A stretch of DNA of 32,624 nt from an uncultured SAR116 cluster alpha proteobacterium. Lineage in GTDB: Bacteria; Pseudomonadota; Alphaproteobacteria; Puniceispirillales; Marisalimonadaceae. Location: assembly GCA_902529515.1 (NCBI GenBank), contig CABZWX010000011.1:1-32624 (forward strand). Direction: 5' to 3'. Under the pieces are notes generated by a model. That model was given only the letters and a program-made list of their open reading frames with translations. It was not told the origin of the DNA and made no database searches. Positions 7,635 through 15,869 of the stretch are shown here, piece by piece. Within the stretch, counting starts at the first letter, position 1, and every line of letters begins with the position of its first letter. The position numbers and the translations under genes are program-made.

Positions 7635-8105
7635 TTGATACCGAACTTAACAATAAATGCATTAGAGCAGGGATTAGGTCATTTTGGAGTTTCGTCCAAA
7701 AACAATAAAACAGTGCATGTAGACACTTTAGGTGTAAAAACTGATAACATACAATCCACACTTACTTGTTTTGTAATAAATTCTGAGTGTAAAAATGTTT
7801 TGCAATACTTAAATGAGTCTGGAAGGGTTAGTTTTTTTGTTGGTATGATAAGTCATGAAGCTTATAATTTTAAAGGCCAATTTGTCTCCTCAGAAAAATT
7901 AAATTATGAAGATCTTAAAATATCAGAAAATTATAGAAATAATGTTATTGATGTTATCATTAGTGTGGGTTTGTCAAAAGAAGCTGCTTTAGATAAATTT
8001 GGGAAAGTGCCAGACCTTGGCATAACTTTTAAAGTTGACAAAGTCTATATTCAAACACCAGGCCCAAATGCTGGTAAAGAAATAACTAATAGTGAAACCA
8101 AATGA
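7635..8105 (+). CDS. Small split-barrel (PNPOx-like) protein, cyclase operon member
   Basis: A 156-residue protein of the FMN-binding split-barrel type. The stretch GRVSFFVGMISHEAYNFKGQF matches the strand-turn-strand that positions cofactor and substrate in the fold, and the end PDLGITFKVDKVYIQTPGPNAG resembles the closing strand. TTG at 7635 is the only plausible start, with GGAAAAATC ahead of it. Its stop overlaps the next gene by four bases (ATGA), a sign of translational coupling, and a GAF-cyclase follows. FMN, heme or another ligand could bind; this cannot be decided here. Confidence 0.65.
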   Translation: MIPNLTINALEQGLGHFGVSSKNNKTVHVDTLGVKTDNIQSTLTCFVINSECKNVLQYLNESGRVSFFVGMISHEAYNFKGQFVSSEKLNYEDLKISENYRNNVIDVIISVGLSKEAALDKFGKVPDLGITFKVDKVYIQTPGPNAGKEITNSETK

Positions 8106-8485
8106 TTAAAGATAAGCACATGCCAGCATTACAAGGAATGTTTCCAAGTTGGATTACAAGTTGTTCATCTGATGGTGAGCCAAACACCACTGTGATATCC
8201 CAGATATGGTATGTAGATGAAAACCATGTAGCTCTCTCATTTCAGTTTTTTAATAAGACAAAGAAAAATATTTCTGAAAATCCATATGCCTATGCAACAA
8301 TTTCAGATCCTAGCACATTAAAACAATACAACTTAGAATTGAAATTTGATCATGAAGAAACTGCAGGTGAATTATTTGATGAAATGGATATGAAATTACA
8401 AGCCATAGCGTCTATGACGGGTATGACAGGTATCTTTAAATTAAGAGCAGCTGATGTATATAAAGTTATATCAATAAGTGAGTAG
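8102..8485 (+). CDS. Split-barrel (PNPOx family) protein coupled to GAF-cyclase
   Basis: A 127-residue protein. WITSCSSDGEPNTTVISQIWYVDENHVALSFQFFNKT is the N-terminal split-barrel strand set, and GIFKLRAADVYKV is the typical last strand. From memory, this version of the domain (ending in TGMTG-F-LRAADVY) also occurs fused ahead of GAF-sensor proteins; here it is a separate gene 31 bp upstream of one. The start overlaps the previous stop (ATGA). Likely role: a cofactor-binding input subunit for the cyclase, or an enzyme acting in the same process. That role is inferred from gene order. Confidence 0.75.
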   Translation: MIKDKHMPALQGMFPSWITSCSSDGEPNTTVISQIWYVDENHVALSFQFFNKTKKNISENPYAYATISDPSTLKQYNLELKFDHEETAGELFDEMDMKLQAIASMTGMTGIFKLRAADVYKVISISE

Positions 8486-8516
8486 TTTTAATTAAATTTT
8501 TTTTAAATTATGAAGT

Positions 8517-10022
8517 ATGTCAGTTTGCATGGATAAAATTTCACAATCTAAAAATGAATTAGAAAATATTAAAATTCTTCTTGATAGAAAATCAAAAGAA
8601 ATCGAAATAATCAAACAAATTTCTAATCAAATAAATAAATCTCTCGATTTAAACTTAATTGCTTCTTCAATGCTATCATTAATGAATGAATTTTTTGGAT
8701 TTAAACACTCTATGATTTTACTAGTTTCTGAAAATAAAAAATATCTCAACGTTTTAGAAACTTATGGATATGAAAAAAGAGGGATTGGTGCAAAAGTTGA
8801 ATTTGGTGTTGGAGTAATTGGCATAGTTGCTGAAAAGAAAAAACTCATGAGAATGGCAAATTTAGGAATGCAGAGAAGTTATATGCAAGCAATTCGTGAA
8901 CAAGTTCAAATTACTAATAAAAATAAATTACAGGACAAAGTTGAATTGCCAGGTCTCAAAAACGTGGAAAGTCAGGTCGCAATACCAATGCTTATAGATA
9001 ATGAGCTCGTTGGTGTATTTTCTGTTGAAAGTGAAAAAATGAACATTTTCGATAAATCTGATGAAATATTGATTGGAATATTAGCAAATCAAACTGCTAG
9101 TGCTTTAGAAAATGCAAGACTTTATCAACTTGAGCAAAAAAGATTAAAAGAATTAAATAAAGCTCATCAAGAACTGGAGAGTTTAAACATAAATCTCGAA
9201 AAAAAGGTTGAGGAAAGGACCTCTGAATTGAAAGCACTTTCAGAAAAGTTGTCAAAATACTTTTCACCTCAAGTTTATGAGTCAATATTTTCAGGCAAAC
9301 TAGACGTAAAGGTCCAAACAAAGCGAAAGCCTTTGACAGTCTTTTTCTCAGATTTGCAAGGTTTTACAGAATTAACTGAAAGATTAGAACCTGAGGTTTT
9401 AACAGAACTTCTAACCCAATATCTAACAAAAATGTCTAATGTCGCTATTAAATGGGGTGGGACAATAGACAAATTTATTGGTGATGCGATTTTAGTTTTT
9501 TTTGGAGACCCTAATTCAAGGGGAGACGAAGAAGATGCAATAGCGTGTGTTTCGATGGCAATGGACATGTTAGAAGAACTCAACAAGCTTAGAATTTCGT
9601 GGAGAAAAAAAGGATTAGCGAAACCTTTAAATGCGCGAATGGGAATCCATACTGGAGTGTGCACAGTTGGAAATTTTGGTTCTGAAGATAGACTAGACTA
9701 CACGATTATTGGTAACGGTGTAAACTTAGCATCTAGGCTTGAGGCAAGAGCTGGTATTAACAAAATTTTATTGTCAGAAGACACATATTTATTAATTCGA
9801 AATAAAATTATCTGTGAAAAAAAAGAGGCTATTAATGTGAAGGGTATTTCTTATCCTGTTCAAACATATGAAGTTGTAAAATTTTCGTTGGAAAATGATA
9901 ATTTGATTGAAAGAAATATTCCAGGTTTGTCTTTATCTATTGATAAGTCAGAGATTGAAGATAATAAAATTGCAATTAAGGTCGTTTCTGAAGTTTTGAA
10001 GGATTTAAAATCAAAGTCTTAA
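8517..10022 (+). CDS. GAF-domain class III adenylate cyclase
   Basis: A 501-residue cytosolic protein. An N-terminal helix (10-40) leads to a GAF domain (about 40-200, with ESQVAIPML-like core and LVGVFSVES), a signalling coiled coil (about 200-250) and a class III cyclase domain (about 265-440). Catalytic residues are complete: metal Asp D279 and D323, adenine-specifying K319 and T396, transition-state N403 and R407. Lys plus Thr is the class IIIb pattern, so ATP to cAMP is expected. It follows two split-barrel genes on the same strand. The catalytic half is closely similar to the PAS-cyclase at 12269-13462, so the two are paralogues. Confidence 0.9.
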   Translation: MSVCMDKISQSKNELENIKILLDRKSKEIEIIKQISNQINKSLDLNLIASSMLSLMNEFFGFKHSMILLVSENKKYLNVLETYGYEKRGIGAKVEFGVGVIGIVAEKKKLMRMANLGMQRSYMQAIREQVQITNKNKLQDKVELPGLKNVESQVAIPMLIDNELVGVFSVESEKMNIFDKSDEILIGILANQTASALENARLYQLEQKRLKELNKAHQELESLNINLEKKVEERTSELKALSEKLSKYFSPQVYESIFSGKLDVKVQTKRKPLTVFFSDLQGFTELTERLEPEVLTELLTQYLTKMSNVAIKWGGTIDKFIGDAILVFFGDPNSRGDEEDAIACVSMAMDMLEELNKLRISWRKKGLAKPLNARMGIHTGVCTVGNFGSEDRLDYTIIGNGVNLASRLEARAGINKILLSEDTYLLIRNKIICEKKEAINVKGISYPVQTYEVVKFSLENDNLIERNIPGLSLSIDKSEIEDNKIAIKVVSEVLKDLKSKS

Positions 10023-10146
10023 CCTCAAGTAGCTATAAATTGATTACACTGCTCATTCAAAAGTATATTTGTAATTTGATTGCATAATTTTTATAGATAG
10101 CGTTTGTAAATTACAAATTTAAATTACGCTCGTTAAAATTGTCATT

Positions 10147-10716
10147 TTAATCATTTTTGCAAAGTGGTTTAACAACCTCAAAATTATCCCCTTCGGTGTC
10201 AAATACATAGATTTGTTTTTTTCTAATACCTTTAAAGTTCTTACTTTGAACTAAAACTCCCAAGGATTTGTCGGATTGAGAAAAATAGTTAAATGTTTTA
10301 ATTATTGGTTCATTAAAGTACATTTTTTCTTTGTTTTGATAATTAAATTTTCGAAAAAATTTTAAAATATTGATATTTAGATCTTTATTATTCGGAAAAG
10401 GTATATCTTGAAACCAAACTGGTTTTCCTTTTATACAAGTTGACTTGGTTGGAATTGGGCCATTAATTATTCTGTAATATTTGACCCAACTAATTTTAAC
10501 TTTGTTTCCCTTATTTCCAAACCATAGCAGACATTTTCTATAGTCTTTAGTTTCACAGTTTCTTGTTTTAAAAAAAAAATTTGAAATTTTAAATTCTTTT
10601 ATAGGTTTAGTACAAGTCTTACCTAAACAAAGTTTGTCAATATCAAAAGTATTATTTTGAGCAAAAGAATTATTAGAAATTACAAAAATTGTCATTAATA
10701 ATAAGATTTTTATCAT
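10147..10716 (-). CDS. Exported protein of unknown function
   Basis: A 189-residue protein with a clear signal peptide (MIKILLLMTIFVISNNSFAQ), probably cleaved near residue 20. The mature part is basic and rich in Phe, Asn and Lys, with several spaced cysteines (LCLGKTC, NCETKDYRKC, TCIKG, PLCKND). No family is recognised. It is predicted to be periplasmic. The gene follows the cupin gene on the same strand after a 13-bp gap, so it may be the last member of that transcript. It converges with the GAF-cyclase gene across 124 bp. Confidence 0.6.
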   Translation of the reverse strand: MIKILLLMTIFVISNNSFAQNNTFDIDKLCLGKTCTKPIKEFKISNFFFKTRNCETKDYRKCLLWFGNKGNKVKISWVKYYRIINGPIPTKSTCIKGKPVWFQDIPFPNNKDLNINILKFFRKFNYQNKEKMYFNEPIIKTFNYFSQSDKSLGVLVQSKNFKGIRKKQIYVFDTEGDNFEVVKPLCKND

Positions 10717-10729
10717 TAAAAAATTCTTC

Positions 10730-11212
10730 TTATTTTCTCTGCCCGTATATTACTCCTTTTTTCCAATTGTCTACATATTCTTCTATCGATAATGTCCACC
10801 CATTTTCCATATTTTCATCAAAATATTCAAATAATATTCCATTAGGCGCATTCATTGACAATAGTACTGTTCCCCCATCTTCGCCTCCACGCTCATCGTG
10901 TGGAAGTGCATCAGCACCTGCTAAGGCATAATCTCCTTTTTTTCTCACGATAGATTTTTTGGATCCGTCTGATTGCCATTCAGTTAAGTGTTGTTCACCC
11001 TCTAAAACCATTGTTAATGTTGAAGCTACATGTCTATGTCGTCTACAGTGACTTAAATTAGCATACCTTAATAGCATATCAAGGCGCCCTGATTTAATAT
11101 CATATCCTAGAAGACTATAATCAAAGTCAACTTTAAAATCCTTATTTTCGGGATCTTTAACGTTTCGCCATTCTACTAGTTTTGGATTAAAACTCTTAGA
11201 TATCATATTCAT
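10730..11212 (-). CDS. Cupin-domain protein
   Basis: A 160-residue single-domain cupin. The first cupin motif is visible as SHCRRHRHVASTLTMVLEGEQH with candidate metal ligands H59, H61 and H75, and the second as DALPHDERGGEDGGTV with H105. Small cupins of this type are metal-dependent dioxygenases, isomerases or ligand-binding proteins; no substrate can be assigned. There is no signal peptide. It sits 124 bp downstream of the PanB-like gene and 13 bp upstream of the exported protein gene, all on the minus strand. Confidence 0.75.
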   Translation of the reverse strand: MNMISKSFNPKLVEWRNVKDPENKDFKVDFDYSLLGYDIKSGRLDMLLRYANLSHCRRHRHVASTLTMVLEGEQHLTEWQSDGSKKSIVRKKGDYALAGADALPHDERGGEDGGTVLLSMNAPNGILFEYFDENMENGWTLSIEEYVDNWKKGVIYGQRK

Positions 11213-11336
11213 AAGTATTATTCCTTTTATAATTTAAAAATTAATTTTTATTAGATGATAGTATTAAAGTTTATTAGACTATCCAATAATTTTACTTATT
11301 TTGGTGCAATATTCTAAATAATTCAAATACGATTTT

Positions 11337-12188
11337 TCATTTTTTTATATATTTTTCAAGTGCATTTGCAACGTCATCATTAGCGCTTACAGTAACGTCC
11401 TTATATGGAAATTTATTTTCCTTTACATCTTTAACATAATTTTTAAAAGCATTTATTCTCGTTAGTTGTAACTTTTGTTTTAACTCATAAAGATTAGCAT
11501 ACTGCTTTGAATGACGTGGAAATGGTCCTTTAGTGTTACCTAAAATATCTTCTGCAAATAAAAATTGTATGTCTCCAATACCACTTCCTAAAGATGATGT
11601 AATTAATGAAGTTTGTGGAGATAGAATGGCCATAATATTTTCTGGTATAACCTCCACTTCAACAGCCCATACACCTATATTTTCAAGAATTTTAATATCA
11701 TCATAGAGTTTTTTAGCTTGTTTTACTGTTTTTCCTACTGCCTTAAACCCCCCTGTCCAAGTGCTTCGTCTAGGCACAAGTCCTATGTGACCTTCAGTCG
11801 GTATACCTGCATGAGCGACAGCTTCAATAAATTTTAAACCCCATGTTCCGCATATTACAGAATCGGCTCCAAGTTCCATCGCATCAAAAGATAATCTTAA
11901 AGCATCATATTCGGATTTTGCAGACTGCATCGGAAGCGCAAAACTCATAAATGTATTTGGAGCAGCAGCTCTTAGAGCTTTGGAAATCTCAGGTCTTTCT
12001 GGATTATGCCTTATATTAAGTGTCTCAATACCAGCAGTCTCAGCAGCTTCAGCTTCTTCTTCTGAAAAAGGAATTGTTTTCGTAAGCTGACGTTTACCTT
12101 TGTATGACTGAATGTCTGCAACAGTAAAATTTCTTAAACTATATTCTCCAGAAACAGTCATTATTTTCTTAGTATTTTTTGTTTTCAT
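11337..12188 (-). CDS. Divergent PanB-like protein (ketopantoate hydroxymethyltransferase fold)
   Basis: A 283-residue TIM-barrel protein of the PanB / PEP-mutase superfamily. GIPTEGHIGLVPRRSTWTGG and FKAVGKT match the PanB stretch GHIGLTPQ...G(Y/F)KVQGK, and AVEVEVIPE matches the region of the PanB catalytic Glu (residue 179 or nearby). However, the segments that supply metal ligands in true PanB (GDSLGM and KIEGG) read NIRHNPE and VICGTW here. It may therefore use a different substrate or have lost PanB activity. It is encoded 80 bp downstream of the PAS-cyclase on the same strand, followed by the cupin gene. Confidence 0.7.
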   Translation of the reverse strand: MKTKNTKKIMTVSGEYSLRNFTVADIQSYKGKRQLTKTIPFSEEEAEAAETAGIETLNIRHNPERPEISKALRAAAPNTFMSFALPMQSAKSEYDALRLSFDAMELGADSVICGTWGLKFIEAVAHAGIPTEGHIGLVPRRSTWTGGFKAVGKTVKQAKKLYDDIKILENIGVWAVEVEVIPENIMAILSPQTSLITSSLGSGIGDIQFLFAEDILGNTKGPFPRHSKQYANLYELKQKLQLTRINAFKNYVKDVKENKFPYKDVTVSANDDVANALEKYIKK

Positions 12189-12268
12189 TTTTTCTTATAC
12201 ACTATAAATTTAAAGTTTAATTGAGTACTTAAGGTTTATTTTAATCAAATTGCTTTGCGAGTAAATTT

Positions 12269-13462
12269 CTAAGTCATAGACTTTTTTATTTTCGATAACA
12301 TACTCTCTAAAGAGGAAATGACCTGATCTTTTGAAGAAACATTTAAATCTACATTTAAATTAAATCCCTCATATTCCTCATTTAAAAGTAGATTATTCTT
12401 TGTTAGATTTTCACTTGTGTCTAAAATTTGATATGTTTGTATTTTGTGAGATATACCTTTAACACTCAATTCTTCTTTTTTGTCACAAACAATATCTTTT
12501 TTAATTAGAGAGTAAGTTTCATGAGAAATGAGAATTTGTCCAGGTTCGGAATTGGATTCAAGACGACTAGCTAAATTTACTTCCCCGCCTATAATGGTAT
12601 AATCTAATCTATCTTCAGATCCAAAATTTCCTACATTGCAAAATCCTGTATTAATACCTATTCTAACTTCTAAGGGATTTGTAATTCCTTGATCTTCCCA
12701 TATCTTCCTTAAATGTTTCATCCGCTCTCTCATTTCTAAAGCCATTAGAGCACACGCTTTTGCGTCTTCTTTTTCGCCTTTTGTTTCAGGGTCACCAAAA
12801 AATATTAAAATAGCGTCACCAACAAATTTATCTATGGTTCCACCATGTTTTAAAGCTATTTGTGACATTTCATTCAGGTAGCTATTGAGTAATGAACTTA
12901 ATACTTCAGGCTCTAATCTATCAGTAATTTCAGTGAAGCCTTTAATATCTGAAAAAAACACTGTAAGTTTTTTTCTATAGGCTTCAATTTTTACATTTTT
13001 CTTTCCAGAAAATATTGATTTATAAACTTGAGGTGATAAATACTTTGACAATTGTGATGCAAGTTGCTCAATTTTATCTTGCGCTTTCACTCTTTGAGTT
13101 ATGTCAACTACAGTCCACAAAACTTCATCTTCATCTGCAACAGGGTCTCCAGCAATCTTAAACCAAATCTCTTCACCATCTTTTTTTTTGAATGGCCAAT
13201 CTAAATTTACGGTTTTTTTATTTCTTACTTGGTTAAAAGCCTTTTCACCAAATTCTTTAAACATTTGATTTGAGATGTGTATTATCTCAGCACTATTACC
13301 TATGAGTTCGTCTTTTTTATAACCTAGTATTTCACAAAATTTTGGGTTTACTTCAATTAGCCTACGATTTTTATCTACTATCATAATACCCACTCCAGTA
13401 TTAAAAAATACTTGTTTGAACCTCGATGATAATTGATTACTTTTGACCACTACTATACTCAT
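12269..13462 (-). CDS. PAS-domain class III adenylate cyclase
   Basis: A 397-residue cytosolic protein from the ATG at 13462; an upstream TTG at 13495 is possible but less likely. It has one PAS domain (about 10-120, GVGIMIVDKNRRLIEVN, LGYKKDELIG), a short linker helix, and a class III cyclase domain (about 160-330) with D172, K212, D216, T289, N296 and R300, the full class IIIb set. cAMP production is expected. The gene starts only about 50 bp after the ABC-transporter ATPase stop on the same strand, so it may be read with the sugar operon and couple uptake to second-messenger output. It is a paralogue of the GAF-cyclase. Confidence 0.9.
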   Translation of the reverse strand: MSIVVVKSNQLSSRFKQVFFNTGVGIMIVDKNRRLIEVNPKFCEILGYKKDELIGNSAEIIHISNQMFKEFGEKAFNQVRNKKTVNLDWPFKKKDGEEIWFKIAGDPVADEDEVLWTVVDITQRVKAQDKIEQLASQLSKYLSPQVYKSIFSGKKNVKIEAYRKKLTVFFSDIKGFTEITDRLEPEVLSSLLNSYLNEMSQIALKHGGTIDKFVGDAILIFFGDPETKGEKEDAKACALMALEMRERMKHLRKIWEDQGITNPLEVRIGINTGFCNVGNFGSEDRLDYTIIGGEVNLASRLESNSEPGQILISHETYSLIKKDIVCDKKEELSVKGISHKIQTYQILDTSENLTKNNLLLNEEYEGFNLNVDLNVSSKDQVISSLESMLSKIKKSMT

Positions 13463-13513
13463 AACTTTATAAAACGATACAAGTTGAAGACCCAAAATTT
13501 AAGAATAAATATT

Positions 13514-14569
13514 TTAAATTAATCTTAAACCATCCTTAGAAAAGAAGTGCACATATTTAGAAATAAGCTTTAAGCCTATCTTCTCATTGAGGATAACTTT
13601 AAAATTTGGGTCTAGTTTTACTATAATTAGTTTATCATTAATTCCACAATCAACATAAACGTACTGTTCAGAACCTAAGTATTCACAAAATTTTATGTAA
13701 CCACTCAATATATTTTTTTTAGATTTGCATATTTCTATATTATCCGGTCTTATTCCCAGCTTGAATATACTCTCTTTTTTTGTTTTAATATTTGTCTTTT
13801 TATTTTTATCAAAATAAATATATCCTTCTTTTTTAAAGCACTTTAAAATATTCATCTTTGGTGTACCAATAAATTCTGCAACAAATAAATTTTTTGGAGA
13901 ATTGTAAAGTTTGTGTGGAGAACCAATTTGAATAATTTTTCCTTCGTTAAGAACAACTATCTTATCTGCTAGTGTCATTGCTTCAACTTGGTCATGAGTA
14001 ACATAAATTGTAGTCACTCCAAGTTCTTTATGCAATTTTGAGATTTCCAAACGCATTTCAACTCTCAGTGCTGCATCTAGATTAGATAGTGGTTCGTCAA
14101 ACAAGAAAGCTTTGGGTTTCCTTATAATTGCTCTTCCAATTGCAACTCTTTGTTTTTGTCCTCCAGATAGTTGTTTAGGAAGTCTATGTAACAGATCTTC
14201 TAATTGAAGAATTTTTGCAACTTCTCCAACTTTTGTTTTTAAAATATCACTGTTTACACCTGAGGTTTTCAAAGAAAAACCTATGTTATCAAAAACATTC
14301 ATGTGGGGATATAGTGCATAAGATTGGAAAACCATTGATAGGCCACGGTCGTATGGAATTTTATCTGTTACATCCAAATCGTCAATTAAAACAGTTCCTT
14401 CATTTAAATCTTCAAGACCAGAGATGATTCTTAAAAGTGTTGATTTTCCACATCCTGAGGGACCTACAAAAACAATGAACTCTCCATCTTTGATATTTAA
14501 GTTAACATTTTTGATTACTTGATTACTCGAAAACCATTTTGAGATATTTTGTAAAATAATAGAAGCCAT
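13514..14569 (-). CDS. Sugar ABC transporter ATPase, MalK/UgpC family
   Basis: A 351-residue ATPase from ATG 14569 (a GTG one codon earlier is possible). Walker A GPSGCGKST (36-44), Q82, signature LSGGQ (134-138), Walker B AFLFDEP (154-160) and switch H192 are all intact. A shortened C-terminal TOBE-like regulatory domain follows from about residue 235. It should energise the MalF/MalG-type permease encoded upstream. It lies seven bases after the hydrolase stop, the last transport gene of the operon. Confidence 0.93.
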   Translation of the reverse strand: MASIILQNISKWFSSNQVIKNVNLNIKDGEFIVFVGPSGCGKSTLLRIISGLEDLNEGTVLIDDLDVTDKIPYDRGLSMVFQSYALYPHMNVFDNIGFSLKTSGVNSDILKTKVGEVAKILQLEDLLHRLPKQLSGGQKQRVAIGRAIIRKPKAFLFDEPLSNLDAALRVEMRLEISKLHKELGVTTIYVTHDQVEAMTLADKIVVLNEGKIIQIGSPHKLYNSPKNLFVAEFIGTPKMNILKCFKKEGYIYFDKNKKTNIKTKKESIFKLGIRPDNIEICKSKKNILSGYIKFCEYLGSEQYVYVDCGINDKLIIVKLDPNFKVILNEKIGLKLISKYVHFFSKDGLRLI

Positions 14570-14579
14570 CACATACTCA

Positions 14580-15869
14580 TTAATTGTTTGTAAGTTTTAA
14601 ATTTGAACTATCTCTACCAAGTGCTAATAAAATTGCAGCAGTCCATGAGAAGTCGTGTCCACCGAGGCCTTTTCCTGTGTGTGGGTTAAAATATTCATAC
14701 ATACCACCAACCTCTATGAGTTTAATAGTATCATCCTTAATTCTTTTGGCTAGTGAAGGTTCACCTTCATTCTCTAAACCATATGAGATCATATAATTCA
14801 TTATTGACCAAACTGGACCTCTCCAATACCTTTCACTTTCGAATTTTTTATGTTTTGGATCGACGCTTGGCATCCCATAAACACAATAATCTAAAATTCT
14901 TTCACAATGCTTAATAGTAAAATTTTTTTGCTTATCTGAACCTGTGCCAGCATATAAGCAAAGCATTGATGCGTTAGTTATAACATCGCAGAATTGATTG
15001 CTTCTCATGTCAAATGCAGTGAATGCTTTTACTTTATCATTCCAAAATTTTTGGCAACCTTCCTCAAGTTTATTTATCCAGCTCTCAATCTTATTTATTG
15101 TGTTTTTATATTTAAATAACTTCGCTAACGATAAAAGATCTTTATTTGCTTTTAAAAAAATAAAATTTATTCCTGGATCAATTGCCAAGAAAGGACCCTC
15201 ATCATACATTTTTTTTGGGTCCCAATTACAGTTTCTTCCATATTGGACTATAGACATAAATTTATCATAATCTTTATTTGTAGGTCTCTGAGATATTTCG
15301 ACATGTGATGTATCGCATCTAACATAATCTCCAAAATTATCTGGAACATTAACATTATCTAAACCTAAGTCCCAATCAGGACAATTATCCCTTCCAGACT
15401 CCCAAGGGTGAATTATGCTAATAAAACCTTCATTATTTGGATCTCTTGCTGAAAAAAACCATTCGTGATAAGCAATTAGAGAGTTAAATAAACTTCGACC
15501 TTTCTGTAAATCATAATTATTTCCATTTTTTACCATATCCCAAATTATGCTTGCCAAAACTGGTGGTTGAGAGTGGCAACTAGTATTAGCATTTGATTTG
15601 ATTTGCCAGTGGTTTGGACCAGGAAAATAATTTGGATTAATTTTATGAAAAATTATATGAGGTATCATTCCATTTTCCCATTGTGCTTTAAACAAAAAAA
15701 TTAATTCTTGCCATGCTCTAGTTTTGTTATAAGTAGAAATACCTAAAGCTGTAAAAGCAGAGTCCCAATTCCATTGGTGTGGATAAAGTTTAGAAGTTGG
15801 GACAGTATATCCACCACGGTCATTTTTGGTTATTATTTCAACAGCATTTTGAAATCTATTTCTAATCAT
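14580..15869 (-). CDS. GH63-type hydrolase, mannosyl-/glucosylglycerate hydrolase-like
   Basis: A 429-residue (alpha/alpha)6-barrel glycosidase without signal peptide, so it acts in the cytosol on imported substrate. Hallmarks of the bacterial GH63 mannosylglycerate/glucosylglycerate hydrolase group are present: QWNWDSAF (32-39), GMIPHI, YFPGP, HPWESGRDN (154-162, candidate acid D161) and MYEYFNPHTG (390-399, candidate base E392). The length of about 430 fits that group and is shorter than eukaryotic GH63. The gene overlaps the MalG stop by one base (TAATG). The likely substrate is an imported alpha-glucoside or alpha-mannoside such as glucosylglycerate; trehalose or another disaccharide cannot be excluded. 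Confidence 0.8.
   Translation of the reverse strand: MIRNRFQNAVEIITKNDRGGYTVPTSKLYPHQWNWDSAFTALGISTYNKTRAWQELIFLFKAQWENGMIPHIIFHKINPNYFPGPNHWQIKSNANTSCHSQPPVLASIIWDMVKNGNNYDLQKGRSLFNSLIAYHEWFFSARDPNNEGFISIIHPWESGRDNCPDWDLGLDNVNVPDNFGDYVRCDTSHVEISQRPTNKDYDKFMSIVQYGRNCNWDPKKMYDEGPFLAIDPGINFIFLKANKDLLSLAKLFKYKNTINKIESWINKLEEGCQKFWNDKVKAFTAFDMRSNQFCDVITNASMLCLYAGTGSDKQKNFTIKHCERILDYCVYGMPSVDPKHKKFESERYWRGPVWSIMNYMISYGLENEGEPSLAKRIKDDTIKLIEVGGMYEYFNPHTGKGLGGHDFSWTAAILLALGRDSSNLKLTNN

Noticed and set aside
9275-9664. A long antisense ORF inside the GAF-cyclase gene
   Set aside because: It is a shadow of the catalytic domain, whose residues are all conserved on the other strand.
10099-10150. Operator or terminator palindromes (TTTGTAA-A-TTACAAA and TTAAAAT-TGTC-ATTTTAA)
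   Set aside because: They are AT-only, lie between two gene ends, overlap a stop codon, and lack a T run; this is expected by chance in such DNA.
10689-10931. A plus-strand ORF opposite the cupin gene
   Set aside because: It covers the conserved cupin C-terminus on the opposite strand and has no recognisable protein features.
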